Source: an uncultured Bacteroidota bacterium
GTDB lineage: Bacteria; Bacteroidota; Bacteroidia; Chitinophagales; Chitinophagaceae
Direction: 5' to 3'
DNA: 37,951 bases
NCBI GenBank assembly: GCA_903887005.1
Contig: CAISOH010000019.1
Location: forward strand, 1-37,951
Below are positions 23,780-31,934 of the stretch, one piece after another. The number at the start of each line of letters is the position of its first letter. Position 1 is the stretch's first letter. Below the pieces are notes generated by a model that worked only from the letters and a program-made list of their open reading frames with translations, did not search any database and was not told the DNA's origin. The position numbers were made by a program, and so were the translations under genes.

Positions 23780-23913
23780 AAAAATACATTTTGGTGATTA
23801 TAACGCCCAAAAACGGGGGAAATTATTTATCATCAGGATCGCTGTAAAGTACAACAAGAAGAAAATATTTTTCTCAATAAAATACACCCGAACTATTACT
23901 GTTCAAACCGTTA

Positions 23914-24138
23914 TCATTCATTACTATATATTTTATTACTGGCATATTCAATTGCTTCCTTCAGTTTGCGTTGCAATAGTTCTATTGGCGGTAGTTCTGT
24001 ATAGTAAGCAGCTACATGAATTCCTTGTTTATCCACTTCTAATAGTTGTATCAGTTCCTCGCTTTTATCTGTACAAAGTATTAGCCCTATCGGAGATTGT
24101 TCATGGGGCTGCTGTTCGTGTTTGGCCAGCCAGCGCAA
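23914..24138 (-). pseudogene. DUF1016/YhcG-like nuclease, C-terminal remnant
   Basis: The 74-residue frame contains RWLAKHEQQPHEQSPIGLIL, then LLEVDKQGIHVAAYYTELPP and LQRKLKEAIEYA, the C-terminal end of the DUF1016 (YhcG, PDDEXK nuclease-related) family. The start is a TTG, and the in-frame sequence upstream hits a stop after about 20 codons. The N-terminal DUF and catalytic region are therefore missing. Full-length members are around 350 residues, so this is a decayed 3' fragment. Confidence 0.65.
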
Positions 24139-24232
24139 TATAATTCCATCTGGCTTTGAGAAATTTTGAATGTTTGATAAACGCGGGAAAGACTATATTA
24201 TTAAACATATATTTTTCATATATAAAATGAAA

Positions 24233-24267
24233 ACCCAATTATCTACGCAGTGCGTAGATAATTGGGT
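24233..24267. terminator. Perfect 17-bp inverted repeat, terminator of korA
   Basis: ACCCAATTATCTACGCA, one base, then its exact complement TGCGTAGATAATTGGGT. On the minus strand the second arm is followed by TTTTCATTTTATA, so it likely ends the korA transcript. Confidence 0.65.
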
Positions 24268-24302
24268 AAAAGGCTTGTTTATTTTAATATTGCAGGGGGT
24301 TA

Positions 24303-26147
24303 CTAAAGCAAATCCCCGATAGCAGTCACCAACTCAGTCCTGGTAATAGGAACGCCTTTGATTTTGTTATAAGCAACTGCATCTATGAAATACTTATCAC
24401 GGATAATTTTTATCAACTGCCCGTTATTTATTTCCGGTATCAATACTTTTTTATAATTATGGAGCATTTCTCCGAGGTTACGCGGGAAAGGCCGCATGTG
24501 GCGGAGATGAGCATGTGCAACCTGTTTTCCCTGCGCCTGCAATTCTAATACTGCGCTTTTTATAGAACCATAAGTTGATCCCCATCCCAACACTAAAACA
24601 TCTCCTTTTTCAGGGCCGCTGTCCAAGGTTTGCAATGGTATATAATCAGCTATTTTTTCCACTTTTGCTTCACGGATCTTTACCATGTGCTGGTGGTTTT
24701 CGGCTTCGTAAGAAATATTGCCGGTAAGATCTTCTTTTTCCAACCCGCCAATGCGGTGCTCCAGTCCTGCGGTGCCGGGTATCACCCATGGCCTTACTAA
24801 TTTCTCATCACGCAGGTAGGGCAGGAAGTTTGGCTCATCAGGCTTTAGTTCTTTCTTAAAGCTTACTGAAATATCCGGCAAATCGCTGCTTTTCGGATAA
24901 AGCCATGGCTCAGCGCCATTGGCAATGTACCCATCGCTGAGTAATATTACCGGTGTCATATGCTGAACAGCAATACGAACTGCTTCAAATGCCGCGTCAA
25001 AGCAATCACTTGGAGTGGATGCTGAGATTACCGGCATAGGACATTCGCCATTCCTGCCATAATAGGCCTGCAAGAGGTCGCTCTGCTCCGTTTTGGTAGG
25101 TAACCCTGTAGATGGGCCACCCCGTTGAATGTTTACAATGATCAATGGAATTTCCAGCATTACTGCCAGGCCCATCGCCTCCGTTTTTAGCGCCATTCCC
25201 GGCCCTGAGGTAGTGGTAACGCCTAAACTGCCGCCATAAGCCGCACCTATTGCTGATGCTATGGCCGCAATTTCGTCTTCAGCCTGGAAAGTGCGCACAC
25301 CAAAGTTCTTAAGCTTTGATAGTTCATGCAGTATATCTGATGCGGGTGTAATAGGGTAAGAACCTAAGAACATGGGCAATGCGCTTTTTTCAGCTGCAGC
25401 AACAAGTCCGTAAGTAAGGGCAACATTTCCGGTAATGCTACGATATGTTCCTTTTGGAAGCTTTGCTTTTTCCACCTTGTAACGGGATGAGAAAGCCTCT
25501 ACTGTATCTCCGTAATTATAGCCGGCCTGCAGCGCTTTAATATTGCTCTCCAGTATTTCAGGCTTCTTACTGAATTTATCCTGAAGGAAGGAATAGGTGC
25601 TGTTTAAATCGCGGCTATAAAGCCAGTATAGGAAACCCAGCACGAACATATTTTTGGCACGGTCTTTTTCCTTTACGCCCATTGTGATCTCCTTCAGCGC
25701 TTCGCGCGTGAGCTTGGTAATATCCATTTTGTGCAGCTCATACCCGCTAAGCGATCCATCTTCGATCGGATTAACGCCATCAGGGTATTTTGCCAGCCGC
25801 AGGTTTTTTATGTCAAAACCATTAATATCAACCAGTATAATACCACCCGGTTTTAAGCTTTTAAGATTTACTTTGAGTGCGGCGGCGTTCATGGCAACCA
25901 GTACGTCGCAATTATCTCCGGGCGTATATATCTTCTGGCTGGAGAAATGCAATTGGTAACCACTGACTCCGGGAACCGTTCCCTGCGGGGCGCGGATCTC
26001 TGCCGGAAAATCGGGAAAAGTGGAAAGGTCATTGCCTATAAGCGCGCTGTTATTGGTAAACTGGCTTCCTGTAAGCTGCATACCATCGCCGCTGTCGCCG
26101 GCAAATTTTATCACTACATCATCAATAATCTGAATAGGTGCTGCCAT
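24303..26147 (-). CDS. korA: 2-oxoglutarate:ferredoxin oxidoreductase subunit alpha (gamma-alpha fusion)
   Basis: The 614-residue product joins a gamma domain (GDSGDGMQLTGSQFT, APQGTVPGVSGYQLHF) and an alpha pyrimidine-binding domain (GNVALTYGLVAAAE, GSYPITPASDI, TTTSGPGMALKTEAM). With a beta subunit it oxidises a 2-oxoacid with CoA and ferredoxin, supporting the TCA cycle. The family's YPITP and GPG motifs are present. A beta subunit gene would normally be next to it, but here the 3' neighbour is a DUF1016 remnant after a terminator. It could belong to another 2-oxoacid:acceptor oxidoreductase with different substrate preference. Confidence 0.92.
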   Translation of the reverse strand: MAAPIQIIDDVVIKFAGDSGDGMQLTGSQFTNNSALIGNDLSTFPDFPAEIRAPQGTVPGVSGYQLHFSSQKIYTPGDNCDVLVAMNAAALKVNLKSLKPGGIILVDINGFDIKNLRLAKYPDGVNPIEDGSLSGYELHKMDITKLTREALKEITMGVKEKDRAKNMFVLGFLYWLYSRDLNSTYSFLQDKFSKKPEILESNIKALQAGYNYGDTVEAFSSRYKVEKAKLPKGTYRSITGNVALTYGLVAAAEKSALPMFLGSYPITPASDILHELSKLKNFGVRTFQAEDEIAAIASAIGAAYGGSLGVTTTSGPGMALKTEAMGLAVMLEIPLIIVNIQRGGPSTGLPTKTEQSDLLQAYYGRNGECPMPVISASTPSDCFDAAFEAVRIAVQHMTPVILLSDGYIANGAEPWLYPKSSDLPDISVSFKKELKPDEPNFLPYLRDEKLVRPWVIPGTAGLEHRIGGLEKEDLTGNISYEAENHQHMVKIREAKVEKIADYIPLQTLDSGPEKGDVLVLGWGSTYGSIKSAVLELQAQGKQVAHAHLRHMRPFPRNLGEMLHNYKKVLIPEINNGQLIKIIRDKYFIDAVAYNKIKGVPITRTELVTAIGDLL

Positions 26148-26162
26148 AATTTAAAATGTCGC

Positions 26163-26170
26163 CAAAGGTA
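26163..26170 (-). promoter_or_regulatory. TACCTTTG -7 box of korA
   Basis: TAnnTTTG match 16 bases upstream of the korA start codon. A -33 box is not evident. Confidence 0.4.
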
Positions 26171-26249
26171 AGATATTTATCACTTAAAAATTAAAAATCG
26201 GAACAGTTTGCTTAGCGTCAATAATTGTTATTAATTTTATCGTTTCGAT

Positions 26250-26278
26250 TTTGATTTCGTTCATTTAGTGTACGTTTG
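26250..26278 (+). promoter_or_regulatory. Bacteroidota promoter (TTTG-N17-TACGTTTG) for the VWA gene
   Basis: TTTG (26250-26253), 17 bases, then TACGTTTG (26271-26278), a complete match to both boxes. Expected transcription starts just before the ATG at 26296. Confidence 0.7.
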
Positions 26279-26295
26279 CCATCTTAGTGTGTATC

Positions 26296-28413
26296 ATGTC
26301 GTTAAAGAAATTTATAGTATTCTTATTAGGTATTTTTTGCACTTATCAGTCATCCGGTCAGGTACAGGGTGATCTGATACAATCGCGTGTTCTGATATTA
26401 CTCGACCGGTCGTCGAGCATGACAGAATCATGGTCGGGGGGTAAGGAAAAATCCAAAGCGGCGGATGAATTTATCCGCAGGCTTGTGGATAGTATTTACG
26501 CGGTAAACCCGGAAGTGGAGATCGGGCTAAGGGTATTCGGCCACCAGTACCCAACAGCCGAAAATAACTGTTATGACAGTAAAATGGAGGTGCTGTTCAG
26601 CAAGGATAACAGAACGCAGATCGCATTAAGGCTTAATGATCTGCACCCGCTTGGAGTTACTCCTATTGCCTATTCCTTAGAGCAGGCTGCCAAATATGAT
26701 CTCATAAACGAGAACCGCAATGCCTATTGCATTGTATTGGTTACAGATGGAGGCGAAAGCTGCGGCGGCAATATATGCGATGTGATGACCAAATTTTTGA
26801 AAAACAAAGTTCACTTCAGGCCATATATTGTGAGCCTTGAAGATAATCCACCCCTCAAAACCTTATATTCCTGCATGGGCGATTATCTGCAGGTATTGAA
26901 AGCAGGTGATATGTCGCCGGCGGTTGGCGTTATTGTTGAAGCCTTCCGGCCAATTCTGAAAATATCTGTTTCGGATTACAAAGAATTGCAAAAAACGCCT
27001 GTGGTTGTTCCAAGCATCTTAAAAGTGCCTGTACCGGAAATAAAAGTTATTGAACCGCCCAAGGATACAACGCCAAAAATCCCTGAAAAAGAAAAAGTGG
27101 TTTTTACCAAACCACCTCCCATACCACCGGGTGAAAAGATATCCGAATTACCATCAGAACGTCTGAAATTATTTACAATCAGTATTCCCAAAGCCGGGAA
27201 GTTAAACACAGAAGAGCTGCCGGTATTTACGCTGCAACCCATTGTTATTGATACCCCCGTTGTAATACCGAAACGGGTAGCGGATAATATAGGACGCATA
27301 CAGCCCGGTCGCCCGAAAGAGTTGACCATCCATATTCCAACTGCTGCTAAACTAAGCGCTGCAGATGCCGGGTTGCCACCGATAAAATTAGTAATTGATA
27401 CCCCGGTTACTCCCAAAACAGCAGATAAGATAGCCCGGTTAACACTTGCCCACCCAAAACAGTTTAATGTGATCTTTGTAATTGAAGATCATATATTCCA
27501 GCCGCGTGCATTGCCGCCACCGCCACAATTTAAAATTGATCTGCCCGAGGTAAAGCCGGAACCGGTTGTGAAGAAAGCTCCGGAACCTGTAAAACCAGCT
27601 AAAAAGCCGGAAAAAGAACCAACGAAAGCTGAGTATAAGGTGGAAACTGAAGATGCTAAAGAAACAACCCTGGAAATATACTTTACCAATGGCAAAGGGA
27701 AATTTTTTAATTCCACTCCACAGGTACAATTACTGGATCCCGGAACCAACCAGATGGTGAAGAAATTTTACCGTACTATAGATGAAAACGGCAATCCCGA
27801 CCCCCAGTTGCACATACTACCGGGCAGGTATGATATTGCTTTTACGGAAACAAGAGGGGTAGCGAGCAAAAATGTGGAAGTAGTGGCTGGTAAAAAGAAT
27901 AAAATTTATGTTGTTATCAAAAATACCAGCCTGAGTTTTTATTATTATACTCCCGGAAGTTTGGCTGAAAGCCCGCGACAGATAAAGGAATTCTCAGCAA
28001 TAGTTACGGAACGGAATAAAGCGCAAGGCAGGATAAATAACCAGAAATGCAGTGACATCGTAGAATATGAGCCGGGCAATTATCATATTGAAATAAACAC
28101 TTTCCCTGTAGATATACGGAATGTGGACCTTGACTTTAATCAAACTGAAATAGGAATACCGCAGCCGGGCTTTGCAAAGTTCAACAATTTAGACGGGAAA
28201 GCGCATGATATAACACTATGGAGAAGACTTGGAGATAAATTCCTTCAATTTTACCGTTTGGATATTAAAAGTCCTGTGAGCCAGCATTTACCAATACAAC
28301 CCGGCGAATACCAGGTACATTACCAGAAAGGCCCGGGGCAAAGGGGCATGGCTGAGAAAGTGGTGACTTTTCTGATAAAAGCTACCGAGGAAACTGAAGT
28401 AATTTTAAAGTAA
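26296..28413 (+). CDS. Secreted von Willebrand factor A protein with Pro-rich tandem repeats
   Basis: The ATG at 26296-26298 (MSLKKFIVFLLGIFCTYQSSGQ) is preferred over the in-frame GTG three codons earlier, and it begins a signal peptide. A VWA domain follows with the MIDAS motif DRSSSM and a distal DGGESC. A proline-rich region then holds two tandem copies of about 47 residues, both with (F/L)(T)I.IP.A.KL... and VIDTPV, then R(V/I)AD/AR. The C-terminal half has repeated beta units with PGRYDI/PGNYHIEI/PGEYQVHY turns like PEGA-type surface repeats. A metal-dependent surface binding role is inferred. It has its own promoter. Confidence 0.75.
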   Translation: MSLKKFIVFLLGIFCTYQSSGQVQGDLIQSRVLILLDRSSSMTESWSGGKEKSKAADEFIRRLVDSIYAVNPEVEIGLRVFGHQYPTAENNCYDSKMEVLFSKDNRTQIALRLNDLHPLGVTPIAYSLEQAAKYDLINENRNAYCIVLVTDGGESCGGNICDVMTKFLKNKVHFRPYIVSLEDNPPLKTLYSCMGDYLQVLKAGDMSPAVGVIVEAFRPILKISVSDYKELQKTPVVVPSILKVPVPEIKVIEPPKDTTPKIPEKEKVVFTKPPPIPPGEKISELPSERLKLFTISIPKAGKLNTEELPVFTLQPIVIDTPVVIPKRVADNIGRIQPGRPKELTIHIPTAAKLSAADAGLPPIKLVIDTPVTPKTADKIARLTLAHPKQFNVIFVIEDHIFQPRALPPPPQFKIDLPEVKPEPVVKKAPEPVKPAKKPEKEPTKAEYKVETEDAKETTLEIYFTNGKGKFFNSTPQVQLLDPGTNQMVKKFYRTIDENGNPDPQLHILPGRYDIAFTETRGVASKNVEVVAGKKNKIYVVIKNTSLSFYYYTPGSLAESPRQIKEFSAIVTERNKAQGRINNQKCSDIVEYEPGNYHIEINTFPVDIRNVDLDFNQTEIGIPQPGFAKFNNLDGKAHDITLWRRLGDKFLQFYRLDIKSPVSQHLPIQPGEYQVHYQKGPGQRGMAEKVVTFLIKATEETEVILK

Positions 28414-28490
28414 GTCAAAAGTTAAAAGTTAAAATCAAAAAGTGTCCTCAATATAAATCCGTAATTCATTAATTGCTTCATTAATTGTTT

Positions 28491-28937
28491 ATGGTTAAAC
28501 CAGAAGATATAGTTGTTTCTCAAATCAACCCGGAATCTCCGCAATTCGGGCAGGTATGGGACCTGCGCGAAGAAGTGCTTCGTAAGCCAATTGGCTTGTC
28601 GTTGAAAAATGATGATCTTAGCAGGGATTATATAGACACCATTTTCGTGGCAGCGCATAATGGCAAAGTAATTGGCTGTGTATTTTTTCATCATTTGGAT
28701 ACTGCACAGGTCCAGTTGCGGGCAATGGCTGTTTATAATGACTGGCAGGGAAAGGGTGTAGGAAGAATGCTGGTGACTACAGGAGAAAAATTTGCAGCGG
28801 AAAAAGGCTATGATAAAATAATTCTTCACGCCCGGAAAGTAGCTATGGGTTTTTATGCCGGTATGGGCTATACTGTTTCCGGAGATGAATTTACTGAGGT
28901 GGGAATACCGCATTTTATGATGGAGAAGAGCGTTTAA
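28491..28937 (+). CDS. GNAT-family acetyltransferase
   Basis: The 148-residue frame from the ATG at 28491 (MVKPEDIVVSQINPES) is an acetyl-CoA-dependent N-acetyltransferase. The QGKGVGRML motif (acetyl-CoA pyrophosphate loop, pattern Q/RxxGxG/A) follows QVQLRAMAVYND, and FYAGMGY is the last core strand. The substrate is not predictable. It is downstream of the VWA gene (gap 77 bp) and may be read from the same transcript. An upstream in-frame TTG is two codons earlier. Confidence 0.88.
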   Translation: MVKPEDIVVSQINPESPQFGQVWDLREEVLRKPIGLSLKNDDLSRDYIDTIFVAAHNGKVIGCVFFHHLDTAQVQLRAMAVYNDWQGKGVGRMLVTTGEKFAAEKGYDKIILHARKVAMGFYAGMGYTVSGDEFTEVGIPHFMMEKSV

Positions 28938-29265
28938 CCAACATTCCTCGTATATACAAACACATAAACCATCCCTAATGTAATACCAATTGGGTATCAA
29001 ATTACGGCACGAAAGAATTTCTCGCAAAGCCGCAAAGGCGCTGTTACCAATTAATGTTTTTAAGTTCGCAAAGGCATATAGTAATACAGATTTTTGACGT
29101 TTAAATGGTATAATTACCTTTTTTTACATCAAAAAATTATGTTTTCCTGTTGTTTTTATTCAACTTCTCTTAGCAGGCAATATGAGGTAAAAGTATATCC
29201 GGAAGCCTTATTGAGCTAATACCTTATTTTCGTGTTTTAAATTGATATCTCCGGGGAAAAGTAAC
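28938..29265. other. Intergenic region with a non-coding repeat
   Basis: No credible gene was found. It contains repeat family 2, copy 1 (28983-29111). Confidence 0.6.
28983..29111 (+). repeat. About 130-bp repeat with ATACCA ends, copy 1
   Basis: It begins ATACCAATTGGGTATCAAAT and ends GACGTTTAAATGGTAT, inverted-repeat-like ends (ATACCA...TGGTAT). The interior holds CACGAAAGAATTTCTCGCAA and a CGCAAAGG/GCAAAGG block. About 85-90% similar to 31735-31867 by eye. Confidence 0.65.
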
Positions 29266-29601
29266 ATGGACAACTTCGAACAAAGATGGTTAGATACACA
29301 AATGCTCCTTAAAGAACGCTTTGGCAAGGTGCCCGACATGGAGGGCATTTTATTTTTAATAGGAATTAATGAGCTTAGTGGCCAGCCAGCCAAAAAATTC
29401 TCAAAAGAGCAAAAACAGGATCTCATGCACATTGCAGTATGTACCTTATTATGCCAGCTTGGCTACTATGAGTTTGTAGGCAGGGATGAAGATGGCTGGC
29501 CACATTTCAATGAGCTATCGCAGGTCTCCGTAAAAGGTATCAGCGAACAGGAGCGTATGCTCAAAGAATGTGTGATCAGGTATTTTATACCCCAACCCTA
29601 A
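29266..29601 (+). CDS. Conserved hypothetical protein
   Basis: From the ATG at 29266 (MDNFEQRWLDTQMLLKERFG) the product is about 111 residues, small and soluble with no signal peptide. It has the pattern GKVPDMEGILFLIGINELSG, KKFSKEQKQDLMHIAVCTLL and DGWPHFNEL. It looks like a conserved Bacteroidota protein of unknown function. Its last codons (IPQP) and its TAA stop fall in a CCCAACCCTAAAGGGGG palindrome. The gene is isolated by repeats on both sides. Confidence 0.65.
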   Translation: MDNFEQRWLDTQMLLKERFGKVPDMEGILFLIGINELSGQPAKKFSKEQKQDLMHIAVCTLLCQLGYYEFVGRDEDGWPHFNELSQVSVKGISEQERMLKECVIRYFIPQP

Positions 29602-29992
29602 AGGGGGTAAATACGGTAAATAATAATTGTTATGAATACTTCTCAGGGGTAAAACAGTGCAATAAATATCTCTCGCAAAGGCGCAGAGACGCAAAGTATA
29701 ATTATTTGATTGTTAGTAAATTATATAAAAGGTCAAGACCGCAAAGCCCTCAATTAATATATGCACTAATCTATCCCGATTACAGTATAATTGCCCAATT
29801 ACTACTATTCAAAAAATAATATGCACAGCAACCTTATATGCTTTTACAGGCAAAGAAGGATTACTTACAAATCCTTCAATACCAATCAAAAATTGTCAGA
29901 TGGAATTCAATCGTTTAATAACCTTTTGTGCAGCTTAATAGCAGGTTCCCCGGAACAAGGTCCCGCCTTTTTCAGCGGGAGGGGTCAGGGGT
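29602..29992. other. Gene-free repeat region
   Basis: It contains MITE-like element B (29638-29787) and a hairpin-rich tail (AGGTCCCGCCTTTTTCAGCG, then GGGAGGGGTCAGGGG) before the T9SS gene. No coding sequence recognised. Confidence 0.6.
29638..29787 (+). repeat. MITE-like element B
   Basis: It starts TACTTCTCAGGGGTAAAAC and ends CGATTACAGTA, then TAA. The internal CGCAAAGGCGCAGAGACG run and the TTATTTGATTGTTAGTAAAT segment match elements A and C. The left flank reads AATACT rather than TATACT, so the TA duplication is not visible on that side. Confidence 0.75.
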
Positions 29993-30730
29993 TTACTGCT
30001 TTGTAAATTTCCTTGTAACTACTACATTCCCGTTTGAGTTGAATAACCGGACAAAATAGATACCCGATGGAATATTGTCAAGGTTCAGGTTAGCGCTGTT
30101 TCCTGTTACCTTATAAACATTCATGACCTTACCAATGATATTGTACACCGCAATGTTTTTTACATCAGCATTTGCATCATAAACTACATTCAGTTCATCG
30201 GTTGCAGGATTGGGGTATAGCATCACTTTTTCTTCCCCGTTAGTTACAATAGGAACAGATGTTGGAGCTTTGGTAACCAGAAAAGTAATGTTCTTTGTAT
30301 AGGTGGCGCCTGATGTATCTTTAAGCTCAATGGTAATATAGTGTGTGCCTGTTGTGACAGTGGCATAGCTAAGTGAAAGATTAAAACCACCCGGAGTGTT
30401 ATAAGTATATGGCATAGAGTAATGATTAGGGCCTGGTGTTGATCCGTTCCATAAAGCGGTGCCTCCATCATTTCCATAACATGTGTTATTATCGCAAATA
30501 CCGAAACAGGCTGCAGTACGCCAGTCAGCAGGAAAGTCACCGGTAACCACATGCCATACAATTCTTAAACCGCCGGTAGCACTGGTATTTGTGATATTAT
30601 CGGATGGTGTACCGCCGCTGTTAAGTGAACAGACAACTGTATCTGAAACAACTGTAAATGTCTGCGCCTTCAACATTACTGCCGAAAACATACTTAAACA
30701 ACATATTATAATAAATAAAGCTTTTTTCAT
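29993..30730 (-). CDS. T9SS-secreted protein, paralogue 1
   Basis: The 245-residue product has a signal peptide (FIIICCLSMFSAVMLKAQ), a middle domain with HVVTGDFPADWRTAACFGIC and NTCYG (Cys pair), and an 80-residue C-terminal tail with LYPNPATDELNV, GKVMNVYKV, SGIYFVRLFNSNGNVVVTRK, the type A T9SS sorting domain. The tail is removed and the protein exported to the cell surface. Adjacent paralogue 2 shares both the domain layout and much of the tail (about 67 of 82 positions by hand count). The function of the middle domain is unknown. Confidence 0.88.
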   Translation of the reverse strand: MKKALFIIICCLSMFSAVMLKAQTFTVVSDTVVCSLNSGGTPSDNITNTSATGGLRIVWHVVTGDFPADWRTAACFGICDNNTCYGNDGGTALWNGSTPGPNHYSMPYTYNTPGGFNLSLSYATVTTGTHYITIELKDTSGATYTKNITFLVTKAPTSVPIVTNGEEKVMLYPNPATDELNVVYDANADVKNIAVYNIIGKVMNVYKVTGNSANLNLDNIPSGIYFVRLFNSNGNVVVTRKFTKQ

Positions 30731-30864
30731 CTTACACTAATTTACCTTGCAAATTAAGCATTAATTCACTAATAGCAAAAAAATCATTGTTAAAAATGTC
30801 ATTAAATATATTTTATATTTTGTGACATTTTATGAAAAGGCATTATATTAAAAAGAAAATAAAT

Positions 30865-31623
30865 TTATTGCCTGGTAAATTTCCTCGTAACCACCACATT
30901 CCCGTTCGAGTTGAATAACCTTACAAAATAGATACCGGGGGGTACGCTTTCAATATTCAGGTTAGCGCTGTTCCCGGTTACTTTATACACATTCATCACT
31001 TTGCCTATGGTATTGTACACCACAATATTCTTTACATCCGCATTCGCATCATAAACAACATTAACCTCATCCCGCGCCGGGTTAGGGTACAAGATTATGT
31101 TGTCTCCGGCATTTGTAACATTAGTCACATTTAATGGCGATTTACAAATAATAAATGTAATAGGTTTGGAATAACCACCTGGAACCGCTTCTGCCAGCAT
31201 TACCGTAACATAAAAACAGCCTGTACTGGTCGCATTTGCCAGGTTAAGGGAAAGGTCAAATGCATTGGTAGCACCTCCTGCATAATTACATGTAAAATAA
31301 GTACCTGTAGAGGTGGGCTTATACCATAACAATGAATCATTTGTATTATTTCTGCACAAACTCGCATCACAAATTCCAAAGGCTTCATTCTTAAGCCAGT
31401 CAACAGGAAAATTGGAATCAATCACATGCCATTTGATATTCACTGCGCTTGAGCCCGGAATTGTAATATTATCAAATACAGCGGCAGTTTTATCAGTTAT
31501 TCCGGGAGTACCCGGTATAGTGAAATATACAGTATCTGAAGCAACAGTAAATACTTGCGACCACAAAACACCCGGTGAGATAAAACCTAAAGCACACAAC
31601 AAAATAAGTAGGATTTTTTTCAT
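30865..31623 (-). CDS. T9SS-secreted protein, paralogue 2
   Basis: The ATG at 31621-31623 (MKKILLILLCALGFISPGVLWSQ) is chosen over an in-frame GTG upstream. The product of about 252 residues has the same plan as its neighbour: signal peptide, a domain with HVIDSNFPVDWLKNEAFGIC and LCRN (two Cys), and a nearly identical T9SS tail (ILYPNPARDEVNVVYDANAD ... VVVTRKFTRQ). The middle domains are much more diverged than the tails, as after tandem duplication with tail conservation or gene conversion. It is transcribed in the same direction as paralogue 1 with a 134-bp gap. Confidence 0.88.
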   Translation of the reverse strand: MKKILLILLCALGFISPGVLWSQVFTVASDTVYFTIPGTPGITDKTAAVFDNITIPGSSAVNIKWHVIDSNFPVDWLKNEAFGICDASLCRNNTNDSLLWYKPTSTGTYFTCNYAGGATNAFDLSLNLANATSTGCFYVTVMLAEAVPGGYSKPITFIICKSPLNVTNVTNAGDNIILYPNPARDEVNVVYDANADVKNIVVYNTIGKVMNVYKVTGNSANLNIESVPPGIYFVRLFNSNGNVVVTRKFTRQ

Positions 31624-31734
31624 ATTCACACTATTTTACAATGCAATTTAGTAATTAAAGACCTGTTTTCCAAGAAGGCAGTTGGTTTCCGCATGAAAAT
31701 CTTGTTAAAAATACATTTGCCCAATGGTCTGATA

Positions 31735-31867
31735 ATACTAAATCCAATTGTATATCAAATTACGGCACGAAAGAGTTTCTCGCAAAGCGGCAAAGGCGCT
31801 GTTTCCAATTAACGTTTTCAAGTTCGCAAAGGTATAGTAGTACAGATTTTTGACGTTTAAATGGTAT
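31735..31867 (+). repeat. About 130-bp repeat with ATACCA-like ends, copy 2
   Basis: Shares CAAATTACGGCACGAAAGA, TTTCTCGCAAAGCGGCAAAG and TACAGATTTTTGACGTTTAA with 28983-29111. Its left end ATACTAAATCCAATTG is diverged from copy 1. Confidence 0.65.
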
Positions 31868-31875
31868 TACAGAAC

Positions 31876-31915
31876 AATAAAGCGGCTGCCCTGAAAAAAG
31901 GCAACCGCTTTATTT
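31876..31915. terminator. Hairpin terminator
   Basis: AATAAAGCGGCTGCC, loop, GGCAACCGCTTTATT forms a long stem with one bulge. It ends the Omp28-like gene on the minus strand. Confidence 0.75.
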
Positions 31916-31934
31916 ATGCAATACAAACTATTTA

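Noticed and set aside
28422-29027. A 201-residue minus-strand ORF overlapping the GNAT gene
   Set aside because: It is a shadow of the acetyltransferase gene in another frame, with no domain signal.
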